Assembly: GCA_945893045.1 (NCBI GenBank)
Contig: CAMDEA010000007.1
Coordinates: 37,586 to 101,585, forward strand
Source of the DNA: Planctomyces sp. SH-PL62
GTDB taxonomy: Bacteria > Planctomycetota > Planctomycetia > Planctomycetales > Planctomycetaceae
Length of the DNA stretch: 64,000 bases
Direction of reading: 5' to 3'
The translations under genes were made by a program, and so were the position numbers. Below are positions 1 through 8,148 of this stretch, one piece after another; within the stretch, counting starts at the first letter, position 1; every line of letters starts with the position of its first letter. Below the pieces are notes generated by a model that was given only the letters and a program-made list of their open reading frames with translations, was not told the origin of the DNA and did not search any database.

Positions 1-293
1 TGCGACTGCTGCCACAGACGCCGGGAGTCACCGTCTACGGCCCATCGCTCGAGCATCGCGGCTCGATCGTCAGCTTCACCGTCGAGAAAGTTCATCCGCA
101 TGATCTCGCGGACCTCTTCGATCAAAAAGGAGTCGCGATTCGAGCCGGTCATCACTGCACGATGCCGCTCCACGATTGGCTCGACGTGCCCGCCACCGCT
201 CGCGCGAGCTTCGCGTTCTACAACACTGAGGCGGAGGTGGACGCGCTGATCGACGCGATCCATTATGCTCGCCACAAGTTTCGGCTGGAGTAA
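1..293 (+). CDS. sufS: Cysteine desulfurase SufS, C-terminal end (cut by window edge)
   Basis: The reading frame is open from base 3 to the TAA at 291-293 and encodes the last 96 residues of a group II cysteine desulfurase. The segment VAIRAGHHCTMPLH carries the persulfide-accepting cysteine in the RAGHHC context typical of SufS/CsdA, followed by the usual RASFAFYNTEAEVDAL stretch and a closing helix. These PLP enzymes take sulfur from L-cysteine for Fe-S cluster assembly in the cytoplasm. The PLP lysine and the N-terminal domain lie outside the window. The family is clear; SufS rather than CsdA is inferred from this motif. Confidence 0.88.
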   Translation, partial: RLLPQTPGVTVYGPSLEHRGSIVSFTVEKVHPHDLADLFDQKGVAIRAGHHCTMPLHDWLDVPATARASFAFYNTEAEVDALIDAIHYARHKFRLE

Positions 294-316
294 TTCGATT
301 CCCGAAGGGGGCTCCG

Positions 317-964
317 ATGCAGCGATCACGAAGTAACTTCCTCGCGATTCTCGGAGTGATGCTGTGCTCGGCAGTCGCAGCGGAGGAGGCCGCTCGCCCG
401 GCAGACGATCCTCGAACAGACGCAGCGATTCGCGAACTGGTGCGACGCGGTGCCGTCGTGAAACGATTCACGGTGCTCGAATCGGAAACCGTGGGATTGC
501 TGGTCCGGCTGAAAGCGGAGCACCTGGATCACGAGGGAAAGATCGACTCCGACGTCGTGATCGCGCTCCGTTCGTTGGGCGAGTTGTCGCTCGAACTGCG
601 CAACCTGCCGTTGAACGACAAAGGACTGAAGTTGCTGTTGGCACAAGTGTCGCTCGTCGGATTGGACGTTTCGGGATCAGAGATTTCGGATCGCGGCCTG
701 CAAGAGTTCGCGGCGGTGAAGTCTCGTTTGCGATTGCTCGATTTGAGTTTCACGCGTGTCAGCGATGAGGGCCTGAAATTCCTGGCGGCGTTGCCGGAAC
801 TGAGGTACGTGTCGCTGATCGGCTGCCGAGTGACCGACAACGGCACTGATTCTTTGATGCGGCTGGAACGGTTGCGTGAGATCTATCTGGCCAAGACGGA
901 GGTCACGCCTAAGGCCGTCGAGAAGTTGCGACGGCGATTTCCCATGTGCCGCGTCGAGCGATGA
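317..964 (+). CDS. Exported leucine-rich-repeat protein (planctomycete type)
   Basis: The protein has 215 residues. The first 22 form a signal peptide ending near SAVAAEEA, so it should be exported. From about residue 95 there are four or five leucine-rich units of 23-24 residues (LDVSGSEISDRGLQEF, LDLSFTRVSDEGLKFL, VSLIGCRVTDNG, IYLAKTEVTPKAVEKL). This is the internalin-like LRR common in planctomycete secreted proteins and is normally a protein-binding scaffold. No catalytic domain is visible and the partner is unknown. The gene starts 23 bp after sufS and ends 18 bp before a convergent gene. Confidence 0.75.
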   Translation: MQRSRSNFLAILGVMLCSAVAAEEAARPADDPRTDAAIRELVRRGAVVKRFTVLESETVGLLVRLKAEHLDHEGKIDSDVVIALRSLGELSLELRNLPLNDKGLKLLLAQVSLVGLDVSGSEISDRGLQEFAAVKSRLRLLDLSFTRVSDEGLKFLAALPELRYVSLIGCRVTDNGTDSLMRLERLREIYLAKTEVTPKAVEKLRRRFPMCRVER

Positions 965-982
965 CGGCGGCAAACGGTCGCA

Positions 983-1813
983 TCAGAATAAGCCTGGCGT
1001 CGCGGCCTTTTGGGTTTTCTTCTGCGGTGGCTGCGACGGAACTTTGAGCCATTCCAACGTGTACTTCATCCGGTCTTCGAGATGCAAACTGGGATCAATG
1101 TTGCGCGGATAGATCAGCAGCAACCCGACCTGCACGTCTTTGATATCCAAACGATAGAAGACGGCGTTGATCGGCTGCTCTTCCGGCGGGACCGCGATGG
1201 ATTCGAACTTCTTCTTGCCAACGTAAGGCGAAAAGCCACGCATCGGATCCCAAGGCCACGGAGCGTCGGTGGTCTCTGTCTGCACGTTGTAGGCGTTCGC
1301 CAACACGTTGATCAGGTCGGGAAAGTAGCGCAGCGGGTCGACATCGACGTCGGATTGCTTCGCCTCCCAACGTGCCAAATTGCTGAGCAGATGCAGGTAA
1401 GCGACCCCCTCGCCCCAGTTGCTTCCGGGAGCTTCGGTACGCACGGTCGCCTTCCACGAGGCGATCACACCTTCGAGCTGGACGTTGGAATGATGTCCCA
1501 AGCGGTTTGGGTCTTCGCTGGGTGGCACCGGCGGCGGAGCGGGCTGGCCTTCGGCCGGTGGCGCAGGAAGTTCGAGCAGGACGAATGGCTTCGGAACTCG
1601 AATCTCGATTCCCTCGACGGGTGGCACGTATTTGGGACCGAGAGCGGCATTCACCTTTTCGAGATACTCGAAATAGGTTTTCGTTTCTTTGAGGCGATAT
1701 TCGTAGGTGTCCGACCCGCAGCCGATCGCGATCAGCGACAAGCCGGCCAGCCCGGCCAGAAACGCGCGGCGATCAAGATTGGGAGATCGCTCAGAGGAAA
1801 GTTTGCGCGACAT
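983..1813 (-). CDS. Conserved exported protein with twin-arginine/lipoprotein-like leader
   Basis: I chose the ATG at 1813 because the 276-residue product then begins with a short basic region followed by DRRAFLAGLAGLSLIAIGC. This is a twin-arginine-like motif, a hydrophobic core and a lipobox-like cysteine, so the protein is probably a Tat-exported lipoprotein. A longer frame upstream would read through the palindrome at 1852-2008 and is unlikely. The mature part has a Pro-rich stretch (PAPPAEGQPAPPPVPPSE) and no motif I can name. It resembles planctomycete lineage-specific hypotheticals, and the function is unknown. Confidence 0.6.
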   Translation of the reverse strand: MSRKLSSERSPNLDRRAFLAGLAGLSLIAIGCGSDTYEYRLKETKTYFEYLEKVNAALGPKYVPPVEGIEIRVPKPFVLLELPAPPAEGQPAPPPVPPSEDPNRLGHHSNVQLEGVIASWKATVRTEAPGSNWGEGVAYLHLLSNLARWEAKQSDVDVDPLRYFPDLINVLANAYNVQTETTDAPWPWDPMRGFSPYVGKKKFESIAVPPEEQPINAVFYRLDIKDVQVGLLLIYPRNIDPSLHLEDRMKYTLEWLKVPSQPPQKKTQKAATPGLF

Positions 1814-1851
1814 GCTGGTCTCAGGGCGTGGGAAGAAGCGGAAGAAATCTA

Positions 1852-2008
1852 GCGAGCGGAACGGCGTCAGCCCAATGGCACTCACTTTGGCGTCAATGTA
1901 GCAGGCACATCCCATGTGCCGTCGGCAATTCTCGGGCCGACGGCACATGGAATGTGCCTACTACTTTCTAAAGTCAGTGCCTTTGGGCTGACACCCGCCC
2001 GGCTCGCC
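1852..2008. repeat. Nested long inverted repeat, diverged relative of the GGCGAGCGGGGCGG family
   Basis: The inner arms 1898-1926 and 1936-1964 are 29 nt with two mismatches and a 9-nt loop. Pairing continues outward: GCGAGCGGAACGGCGTCAGCCC-like sequence at 1852-1875 faces its complement at about 1985-2008. The outer ends match the palindrome family seen at 6791, 42750 and 53459, so this looks like an older copy that carries a second palindrome. It sits upstream of the exported-protein gene and reads into no gene. Confidence 0.8.
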
Positions 2009-2104
2009 TGTTTCATGCGAGGCGCGCGATTGTGCGAGTGACCCTGTGGAGCGTCAAGGCAGCCCCGGAACGAAGTCGCCGATCAGACTCAACGAAGAGC
2101 GCAT

Positions 2105-2140
2105 AAAAAATCGGGCTGACTCAAAACGAGTCAGCCCGAT
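2105..2140 (-). terminator. Rho-independent terminator of the Cys-rich gene
   Basis: On the minus strand a perfect 13-bp stem (2128-2140 with 2110-2122, loop 2123-2127) is followed by a run of six U. It lies 29 bp beyond the stop of the Cys-rich gene. Confidence 0.85.
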
Positions 2141-2168
2141 CATTCAACATACTCAGTCGCAAAGGAAA

Positions 2169-2522
2169 CTAAGCCTTCGGAGCCGGAGCGGCTTCTTCCT
2201 TCGGCGGCGGAGGAACTTCCTTCACGGCCGGAGCAGCACCGTGAGCAGCCGGAGCCGCGGTACCACCACAGCTCGTCGGAGCTGAGCAGCACGTGGTCTT
2301 GGCGGCACAGCAGGTCGCGGCTGGCTTGCAGCAGCTCACGGTCTGGGTCTGGCACGCGGCCGGAGCACAGGCGGTGGTTTGCGCACAGCAGGTGGCCTTC
2401 GGAGCCTTGCAGCACTTGATCTTGGCGGGCTTGCAGCAGTCTCTGGCTTCAGCGGCACCGCTGAATGCGGCCAGGACGGCCAGGGTCGCGCTCAACGCGA
2501 CCAACTTCAGTGAACGACTCAT
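2169..2522 (-). CDS. Small exported Cys-pair-rich protein
   Basis: The product has 117 residues. Residues 1-27 are a signal peptide ending near AAEARD. The middle holds six CC pairs (DCC, KCC, TCC, SCC, TCC, TCC) plus single cysteines, spaced by Lys/Thr/Ala-Pro linkers. The tail is Ala/Pro/Glu/Lys-rich. There is an SD-like GGGAG before the ATG and a strong terminator 29 bp after the stop, so it is a single-gene transcript. Repeated CC pairs in an exported protein suggest metal binding or disulfide cross-linking in the envelope. That is inference, and I know of no named family. Confidence 0.7.
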   Translation of the reverse strand: MSRSLKLVALSATLAVLAAFSGAAEARDCCKPAKIKCCKAPKATCCAQTTACAPAACQTQTVSCCKPAATCCAAKTTCCSAPTSCGGTAAPAAHGAAPAVKEVPPPPKEEAAPAPKA

Positions 2523-2715
2523 GTTGTCTCCCTTTCATTCCACTATGATGGCTGGGCCTCTTGGCCTCCATCGAGGCGAACGAGCGGTGCCATCATGGTT
2601 CCGCTGTTCAAGACGATTCGCGTCCGACACTCCTTGGACGCTCGGTGATACGCAATGTTGCCGGTCGGACAAACTTTTCCGAATACGCAAACTGTGCGGG
2701 CGTAGGATAGCCACG

Positions 2716-3642
2716 ATGACCTCCCTGTCAAACGACTCAGAGCTTCCACGTTCGCCAGCTTCGGCGTTCATCGCCGATGCCTCGCGACGATGGCGCATCG
2801 GGCACGAGCTTTGGGAATTCGGAGGTCTTCCCAAGTTGATGGGAATCGTCAACGTGACTCCCGATAGTTTTTCAGACGGCGGCCAGTTCGACTCGGTGTC
2901 AGCCGCGTCCCAACATGCGCTGCGACTTGTTGACGAGGGTGCGGATATCCTCGACATCGGCGGTGAATCCACTCGCCCAGGCGCGACGCCGGTTACGTTG
3001 GAGGAAGAGTTGCGGCGCGTCGTCGCCGTCGTGCGTGAACTCGCTCGACAGACTCGCGTGCCCATCAGCATCGACACTTCCAAGGCCGAGGTCGCCCGTC
3101 AATGCCTCGACGCCGGAGCGGTGATCGTCAATGACATCTCCGGCCTGACGTTGGACGCTGATATGCCGCATCTCTGCGCCGAGTCCTCCTGCGGCGTGAT
3201 CGTCATGCACATGCAAGGCACACCGCAGACGATGCAACTCGATCCGCGCTATGACGACGTGGTCGCCGATGTCTGCCGCTACTTCTCACAGCGGCTCAGC
3301 GAACTCGAAGCCGCCGGCATCGCTCGCGAGCGAATCGTGCTCGATCCCGGCATCGGATTCGGCAAGACCGCCGAGCACAATCTCGATTTACTGTCGCACA
3401 TCGCCCAGCTTCATCAGCTTGGCAGGCCGCTGCTCATCGGGCATTCTCGAAAACGATTCTTGAAGAAGGTGCTCGGCCGCGAAGTCGAGGAACGCAACGC
3501 CGGCACGCTTGGTGTCAGCCTCGCCTTGGCGGCTCAAAGCACGGACATCCTGCGAGTTCACGACGTGCGAGCCACTCGCGATGCGCTGCTGGCTTGGCAC
3601 ACCGTGATGAACTCCACATTCAAAAAATTGCCCGACGAATGA
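2716..3642 (+). CDS. folP: Dihydropteroate synthase
   Basis: This folate-pathway enzyme joins 6-hydroxymethyl-7,8-dihydropterin diphosphate and p-aminobenzoate to give 7,8-dihydropteroate. The 308-residue TIM barrel shows signature 1 (GIVNVTPDSFSDGG, about residues 43-56), ADILDIGGESTRPGA, the IVNDISG strand, DPGIGFGKTAEHN and the phosphate-binding GHSRKRF near the C-terminus. The frame is open back to 2293, but that part overlaps the Cys-rich gene on the other strand. The ATG at 2716 gives the normal family length. The stop codon (3640-3642) lies in the left arm of a palindrome. Confidence 0.95.
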   Translation: MTSLSNDSELPRSPASAFIADASRRWRIGHELWEFGGLPKLMGIVNVTPDSFSDGGQFDSVSAASQHALRLVDEGADILDIGGESTRPGATPVTLEEELRRVVAVVRELARQTRVPISIDTSKAEVARQCLDAGAVIVNDISGLTLDADMPHLCAESSCGVIVMHMQGTPQTMQLDPRYDDVVADVCRYFSQRLSELEAAGIARERIVLDPGIGFGKTAEHNLDLLSHIAQLHQLGRPLLIGHSRKRFLKKVLGREVEERNAGTLGVSLALAAQSTDILRVHDVRATRDALLAWHTVMNSTFKKLPDE

Positions 3643-3696
3643 AAGGAGACGACGAATGCCCCCTTTCATTCGTCGTCTCCCTCGATTCGTCGGGCA
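3629..3696. repeat. Inverted repeat spanning the folP stop codon
   Basis: Two 30-nt arms (3629-3658 and 3667-3696) pair except for a 5-nt block in the middle and enclose an 8-nt loop. The left arm contains the folP TGA. There is no U run, so it is not a standard terminator, though it could still stop or stabilise the folP transcript. Confidence 0.8.
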
Positions 3697-3730
3697 CTTC
3701 AAACCGCGTCGATCCAACCAGCGAGGAATC

Positions 3731-6700
3731 ATGAGTCGAGCCTCTTTGGCATTGTTGTTATTGGCCTTCAGCATCAGATCTGCCGCCGCAGACGAGTTCC
3801 CCGCGCCGCCGAACACCGAGCAAGGCGATCCCTCGCCGATCTCACCGCAAGAAGCATTGGCGGCGATCAAGTTGCCGCCGGGGTTTCGCGCGACGTTGTT
3901 CGCTGCTGAGCCAGAGGTTCAGAACCCAATCGCGATGACCTTCGATTCTCGCGGGCGGTTGTGGGTCGCGGAGAATTACACCTACGCCGAGCGAACTCAG
4001 CGGTTCGATCTGCGCTTGCGCGATCGGATTGTGATCTTCGACGATACCGACGGCGACGGGCAGGCGGACTCGCGAAAAGTCTTCACCGACGGCGTGCAGA
4101 TGCTGACCAGCGTCGCGGTCGGACACGGCGGCGTATGGGCGATGTGTCCGCCACAGTTGTTATTCATTCCAGACAAGAATCGCGACGACGTACCGGATGG
4201 TCCGGCGCAAATCATGCTCGACGGCTTCAATGTCGCGCCGGAGAACTATCACAACTTCGCGAACGGCTTGAAGTGGGGTCCGGACGGCTGGCTGTATGGC
4301 CGCTGCGGCGGATCGTGCCCCGGTGAGCTGGGAGTGCCAGACACACCGGACGAGCAACGAGTGCCATTGCGCGGCGGACTGTGGCGATTTCATCCGCAAC
4401 GAAAAGTGGTCGAGGTGCTGACTCACGGCACGACCAATCCGTGGGGCCACGATTGGGACGAGCACGGCGAAGGCTTCTTCATCAACACGGTCAACGGGCA
4501 TCTGTGGCATCTGATTCCCGGCGCGCACTTGATGCGTCCGCATACACTCGATCCGAACCCGCATAGCTACGCGCTGATCGACCAGCACGCCGATCATTGG
4601 CACTTCGACACCGGCAAAGGCTGGGCGGCGTCGCGCGACGGCTCGGCCGATGAACTCGGTGGAGGACATGCTCACTGCGGAGCGATGATCTATCTCGGCG
4701 ACAATTGGCCGAGTGAGTACCGCGGCAAGCTCTTCACGTTCAACTTTCACGGCCGGCGTGCGAACGTCGAACGGCTGGAGCGGCACGAGTCGGGCTACGT
4801 CGGCAAGCACGAATCGGACTTCGCAAGTTTCGGCGACTCGTGGTTTCGCGGCATGGATTTGACCTACGGCCCCGACGGAGGCGTGTTCGTCCTCGACTGG
4901 AGCGACACTGGCGAATGCCACGAAAATACCGGCGTCCATCGCACCAGCGGACGCATCTTCAAGATCACGTTCGGCGAAACCAAACAGCCGGCGCGTGACC
5001 TGACCAAGCTGAGCCATGTCGAACTTGTCGAGTTGAATCGGCATCCAAACGAATGGTTCGTTCGGCACGCGCGGCAGCAATTGCAAGAACGCCGGCTCGA
5101 AGGAGCCGACCTTTCCGACGCGGTAGCCGTCCTGCGCCGGCAGTTCCGCGAACCCGATGTGCGATTGCGGTTGCGCGCCTTTTGGATGTGGCAGCTCATT
5201 GCGCCATTCGAAGACCGGACGTTGCTCGCGATGACGTTCGACGATGACGAGCATCTTCGTGCGTGGGCCGTCCGCATGTTGACAGACCAAATGCCCATCG
5301 ACACGAGCGTTGGCAGTCGACTGACTTCGGCCCGTGGTTGGGTGAAGCGGCCCAGGGAATCGCGAGCGGACGACTTGATCCCCTTGGCTCAGCGAGATGA
5401 TTCGGGACTTGTGCGGTTGGTGCTCGCTTCGACGTTGTGTCGATTGCCAATCCATGAGCGGACGAAGGTTGCGGTGGCGTTGCTCTCGCGAGTCGAAGAC
5501 GCTGACGACCACAACATGCCGTTACTGGTGTGGTACGGACTGACGCCGCTGGCCGATGTCAATTTGCCGGCGCTCGTGGAACTGGCGAAGGTCTGCGAAT
5601 GGCCGACGACGCGACGATTCATCGCGCGGCGAATTGCCAGCGAAGTCGAGAAGCAGCCGAATGTGTTGAACGCGCTGCTGGAATTGGCAATCAGTCGGTC
5701 GCCGGAATTTCAAGCGGATGTGCTGGCCGGGATGAGCGAGGCGTTCGTTGGTTGGCGAAAGGCTCTGCAGCCACCGGCTTGGGAAGCGTTTCACGCTCGA
5801 ATCGACGCGGGCGACGATGAGCAGTTGCAAGCCAAAGTTCGCGAATTGAGCGCGCTGTTCGGTGATGGGCGGGCACTCGATGAGTTGAAGCAAGTCGCGC
5901 TCGACAAGGACGCGGACCTCGCTGCCCGCAAGGTCGCGCTGCAAACATTGATCGACGCGGATGCTCCCGAAGTGCGGAAGCTGTGCGAGGAGTTGCTCGG
6001 CACGCGGTTCCTCAACACGATCGCGGTGCGCGGATTGGCGAGTGCTGACGATCCGAAGTTCGGCACGAAGCTCGTGAAGTCGTATCGGTCGTTTCATGCA
6101 CTGGAACGGCCGCAGGTGTTGGCGGTGCTGGTGACTCGGCCGGCCTGGGCCGACGCGCTGCTGGATGCGGTCGGCGAAGGAAAGATCCCGCGCGACGATG
6201 TCTCGGCGTTTCACGCGCGGCAGATTCGCAACCTCGACAACGAAGAGTTGACGCAACGGCTTGGCCAAGTCTGGGGTGAGTTGCGCGACAGCCCGGCCGA
6301 CAAGCGAGAACTCATGGCGAAGTTGAAAGCGGATCTGACGCCGCAAACTCTCACCCGCGCGGATGCGTCACGCGGCCGAGCGGTGTTTGTCAAAACGTGT
6401 TCCGCGTGTCACACGCTGTACGGCGAAGGGGGCCGGCGCGGCCCGGACCTGACCGGTGCGCAGCGTCAGAACATTGACTACTTGCTGGAGAACATCGTCG
6501 ATCCCAGCGCGGTTGTGACGGCCGACTTCCGCGTGACAATTCTGGAACTCGCCGACGGCCGCGTGCTGACCGGAGTCATCACCGCGAAGAACGACAAGAC
6601 CGTGACGCTCATCACGCCGACCGACACGCTGACGATCGAGCGGGCGGAAATCGAAGCTCAAAAGGAATCGAAGCAGTCGTTGATGGCCGACGGATTGCTG

Positions 6701-6787
6701 CAACCGCTGTTGGCCGAGCAGGTGCGAGATCTATTCGCGTATTTGATGACTCGCCACCAAGTGCCGTTGGCCGAACCACCAAAATGA
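3731..6787 (+). CDS. PVC-type secreted dehydrogenase with HEAT-like region and C-terminal haem c domain
   Basis: I chose the ATG at 3731 because it has a GAGGA ribosome site and opens a clear signal peptide (MSRASLALLLLAFS). The 1018-residue product starts with a six-bladed propeller-type dehydrogenase domain (LPPGFRATLFAAEP, GRLWVAENYTYAE, DGDGQADSRKVF). A helical HEAT-like middle follows (about residues 440-800), then a cytochrome c domain with the haem motif CSACH at residues 890-894 and the planctomycete continuation GPDLTGAQRQNIDYLLENIVDPSAV. Such proteins are abundant in planctomycetes and are thought to oxidise sugars or alcohols in the periplasm. The substrate cannot be read from the sequence. 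Confidence 0.9.
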   Translation: MSRASLALLLLAFSIRSAAADEFPAPPNTEQGDPSPISPQEALAAIKLPPGFRATLFAAEPEVQNPIAMTFDSRGRLWVAENYTYAERTQRFDLRLRDRIVIFDDTDGDGQADSRKVFTDGVQMLTSVAVGHGGVWAMCPPQLLFIPDKNRDDVPDGPAQIMLDGFNVAPENYHNFANGLKWGPDGWLYGRCGGSCPGELGVPDTPDEQRVPLRGGLWRFHPQRKVVEVLTHGTTNPWGHDWDEHGEGFFINTVNGHLWHLIPGAHLMRPHTLDPNPHSYALIDQHADHWHFDTGKGWAASRDGSADELGGGHAHCGAMIYLGDNWPSEYRGKLFTFNFHGRRANVERLERHESGYVGKHESDFASFGDSWFRGMDLTYGPDGGVFVLDWSDTGECHENTGVHRTSGRIFKITFGETKQPARDLTKLSHVELVELNRHPNEWFVRHARQQLQERRLEGADLSDAVAVLRRQFREPDVRLRLRAFWMWQLIAPFEDRTLLAMTFDDDEHLRAWAVRMLTDQMPIDTSVGSRLTSARGWVKRPRESRADDLIPLAQRDDSGLVRLVLASTLCRLPIHERTKVAVALLSRVEDADDHNMPLLVWYGLTPLADVNLPALVELAKVCEWPTTRRFIARRIASEVEKQPNVLNALLELAISRSPEFQADVLAGMSEAFVGWRKALQPPAWEAFHARIDAGDDEQLQAKVRELSALFGDGRALDELKQVALDKDADLAARKVALQTLIDADAPEVRKLCEELLGTRFLNTIAVRGLASADDPKFGTKLVKSYRSFHALERPQVLAVLVTRPAWADALLDAVGEGKIPRDDVSAFHARQIRNLDNEELTQRLGQVWGELRDSPADKRELMAKLKADLTPQTLTRADASRGRAVFVKTCSACHTLYGEGGRRGPDLTGAQRQNIDYLLENIVDPSAVVTADFRVTILELADGRVLTGVITAKNDKTVTLITPTDTLTIERAEIEAQKESKQSLMADGLLQPLLAEQVRDLFAYLMTRHQVPLAEPPK

Positions 6788-6790
6788 CCA

Positions 6791-6886
6791 GGCGAGCGGG
6801 GCGGCGTCAGCCCCCCGGCCCTTCAACATCAAACTCGTAACATCATTCGGCGAACTCACCGGGGGGCTGACGCCGCCCCGCTCGCC
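6791..6886. repeat. GGCGAGCGGGGCGG-family palindrome, copy between convergent genes
   Basis: The 28-29-nt arms at the two ends are near-perfect inverted copies around a loop of about 39 nt. The copy starts 4 bp after the stop of the dehydrogenase and its last base is also the G of the TAG stop of the gene on the other strand. Confidence 0.9.
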
Positions 6887-7887
6887 TATTTCATTTTTGC
6901 TGACGCCGGTTCGACGCGCGATTCGCCTTTAGTTTGCTCGGCGCTGGCTGGAACCGCACCTTCCTTCGGCGCAGCTTTCGCGGCGGCTCCGTCCTGAGCG
7001 GCCTGGCGAAGCACGGCCATGACTTCTTCAAGAGAGACTTCACGGCGACCGGTTTGCCGTTGCAGTTCTCGGCGGCGGCTGGCGATGTTGGCGTTTAACG
7101 CGAGCTTCATCAATTGGCCGCGGCGGAGTTCCAACACGCCTTCCATCTTGCCGGCCACTTGCTCGATCCAATTGGGTTGTTGCACCATCGCGACGTTCAT
7201 CATCGCCATCCACAGGCTGACTTCACGAAAGTTGCGATCGGCCATCGCGTGACTGACGGGCGAGATCAGTTTGGCGGTGATATCCACCGGCTGCGACGGG
7301 AACGACACGAACATGTCCAGCGTGTGCGTCACGGTCGTCTGGCCGTCGTCCGTCTTTTGAAATGTCGGTTGCAGGTGCAGCAGTGCTCGCGCCTTGATCG
7401 GCTTGAACAGCAGCGGGCTTTTGAACGAGCCTTCGCAGACAACGATTTGCCGTTCGGCGGACGCATGCAAGACTTCGATGGTCCCGGTCGAGCCGTCGTG
7501 CGAGTCCGCCTCGAAGTCAGTCGGACTGGTCTGCCACATCTCGAACGTCGAGATATCCATCACGCGCCAGATGCTGACCGCGACATCGGGATGACTCAGG
7601 AAGAAGTTGTAGACATCCGGCTCGGAGACAAACTTCAGCGTCGGCATGCGTCGGAACAAGCTGACGTTCTTGATGATCTCGTCCGCTTTGGGACGCACAT
7701 CGGCCGCGATCTTGTCGAGCGGCAGGTCTACCAGCGCCTTCTTCCGAGTCGCCGTCACCGAACTGCCGGGAGATGTGACCTCGACTTCAATTTGAGGCTT
7801 GGCATCTTCAGCGGGGCAGGGCATTGCGCCGAGCCACCAGAACGCGCCGAGAGCGACGATTCCCCCGACCCAATTTCGTCGCGGCAT
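6886..7887 (-). CDS. Conserved exported planctomycete protein of unknown function
   Basis: The 333-residue product has a signal peptide (residues 1-26, ending PCPAEDA), and a GGAAGG site precedes the ATG. No catalytic motif is visible. A central stretch (about residues 75-235) of alternating strands contains FLSHPDVAVSIWRVM and FVSFPSQPVDITAKLISPVSHAMADRNF, and looks like a lipid- or ligand-binding fold. The C-terminus is a Lys/Ala/Glu-rich helix (RRELQRQTGRREVSLEEVM) and then low complexity. Its position at the far end of the moxR-led gene set suggests an envelope role. Its stop codon abuts a palindrome. Function unknown. Confidence 0.6.
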   Translation of the reverse strand: MPRRNWVGGIVALGAFWWLGAMPCPAEDAKPQIEVEVTSPGSSVTATRKKALVDLPLDKIAADVRPKADEIIKNVSLFRRMPTLKFVSEPDVYNFFLSHPDVAVSIWRVMDISTFEMWQTSPTDFEADSHDGSTGTIEVLHASAERQIVVCEGSFKSPLLFKPIKARALLHLQPTFQKTDDGQTTVTHTLDMFVSFPSQPVDITAKLISPVSHAMADRNFREVSLWMAMMNVAMVQQPNWIEQVAGKMEGVLELRRGQLMKLALNANIASRRRELQRQTGRREVSLEEVMAVLRQAAQDGAAAKAAPKEGAVPASAEQTKGESRVEPASAKMK

Positions 7888-8053
7888 GTCTCGAACCTTC
7901 CTTGGCCAACTTGCCTGGTTTATCTCGGCGAGCGTTACCGGCAGCGCATCCGCAGCAGACAGTGATTCATTTCATTCAATCGGCAAGCTCTTCCCAGCAT
8001 CCGCATGGAATCTCGGCGGCAGAATTTGCGCCTCTCCAACCGTGCTGATGGAG

Positions 8054-8124
8054 TTCATTCGCGCTCCATTTCATTCGCGCGGCCAATGCGAAGTGCCGCG
8101 CGAATGAAGTGGAGCGCGAATGAA
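8054..8124. repeat. Inverted repeat with 30-nt arms in the gap 7888-8148
   Basis: The arms 8054-8083 and 8095-8124 match with a single mismatch around an 11-nt loop. Each arm itself contains a doubled ATTCGCGC-type word. The rest of the 261-bp gap shows nothing else I can name. Confidence 0.85.
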
Positions 8125-8148
8125 ACACGGGATTGACGAATCGCCGCG

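Noticed and set aside
1010..1852. Long plus-strand frame opposite the exported-protein gene
   Set aside because: It is an antisense shadow: its composition lacks protein features, whereas the minus strand gives a leader and lipobox.
2293..2715. N-terminal extension of folP by 141 codons
   Set aside because: It overlaps the Cys-rich gene on the opposite strand, and the DHPS family begins near the ATG at 2716.
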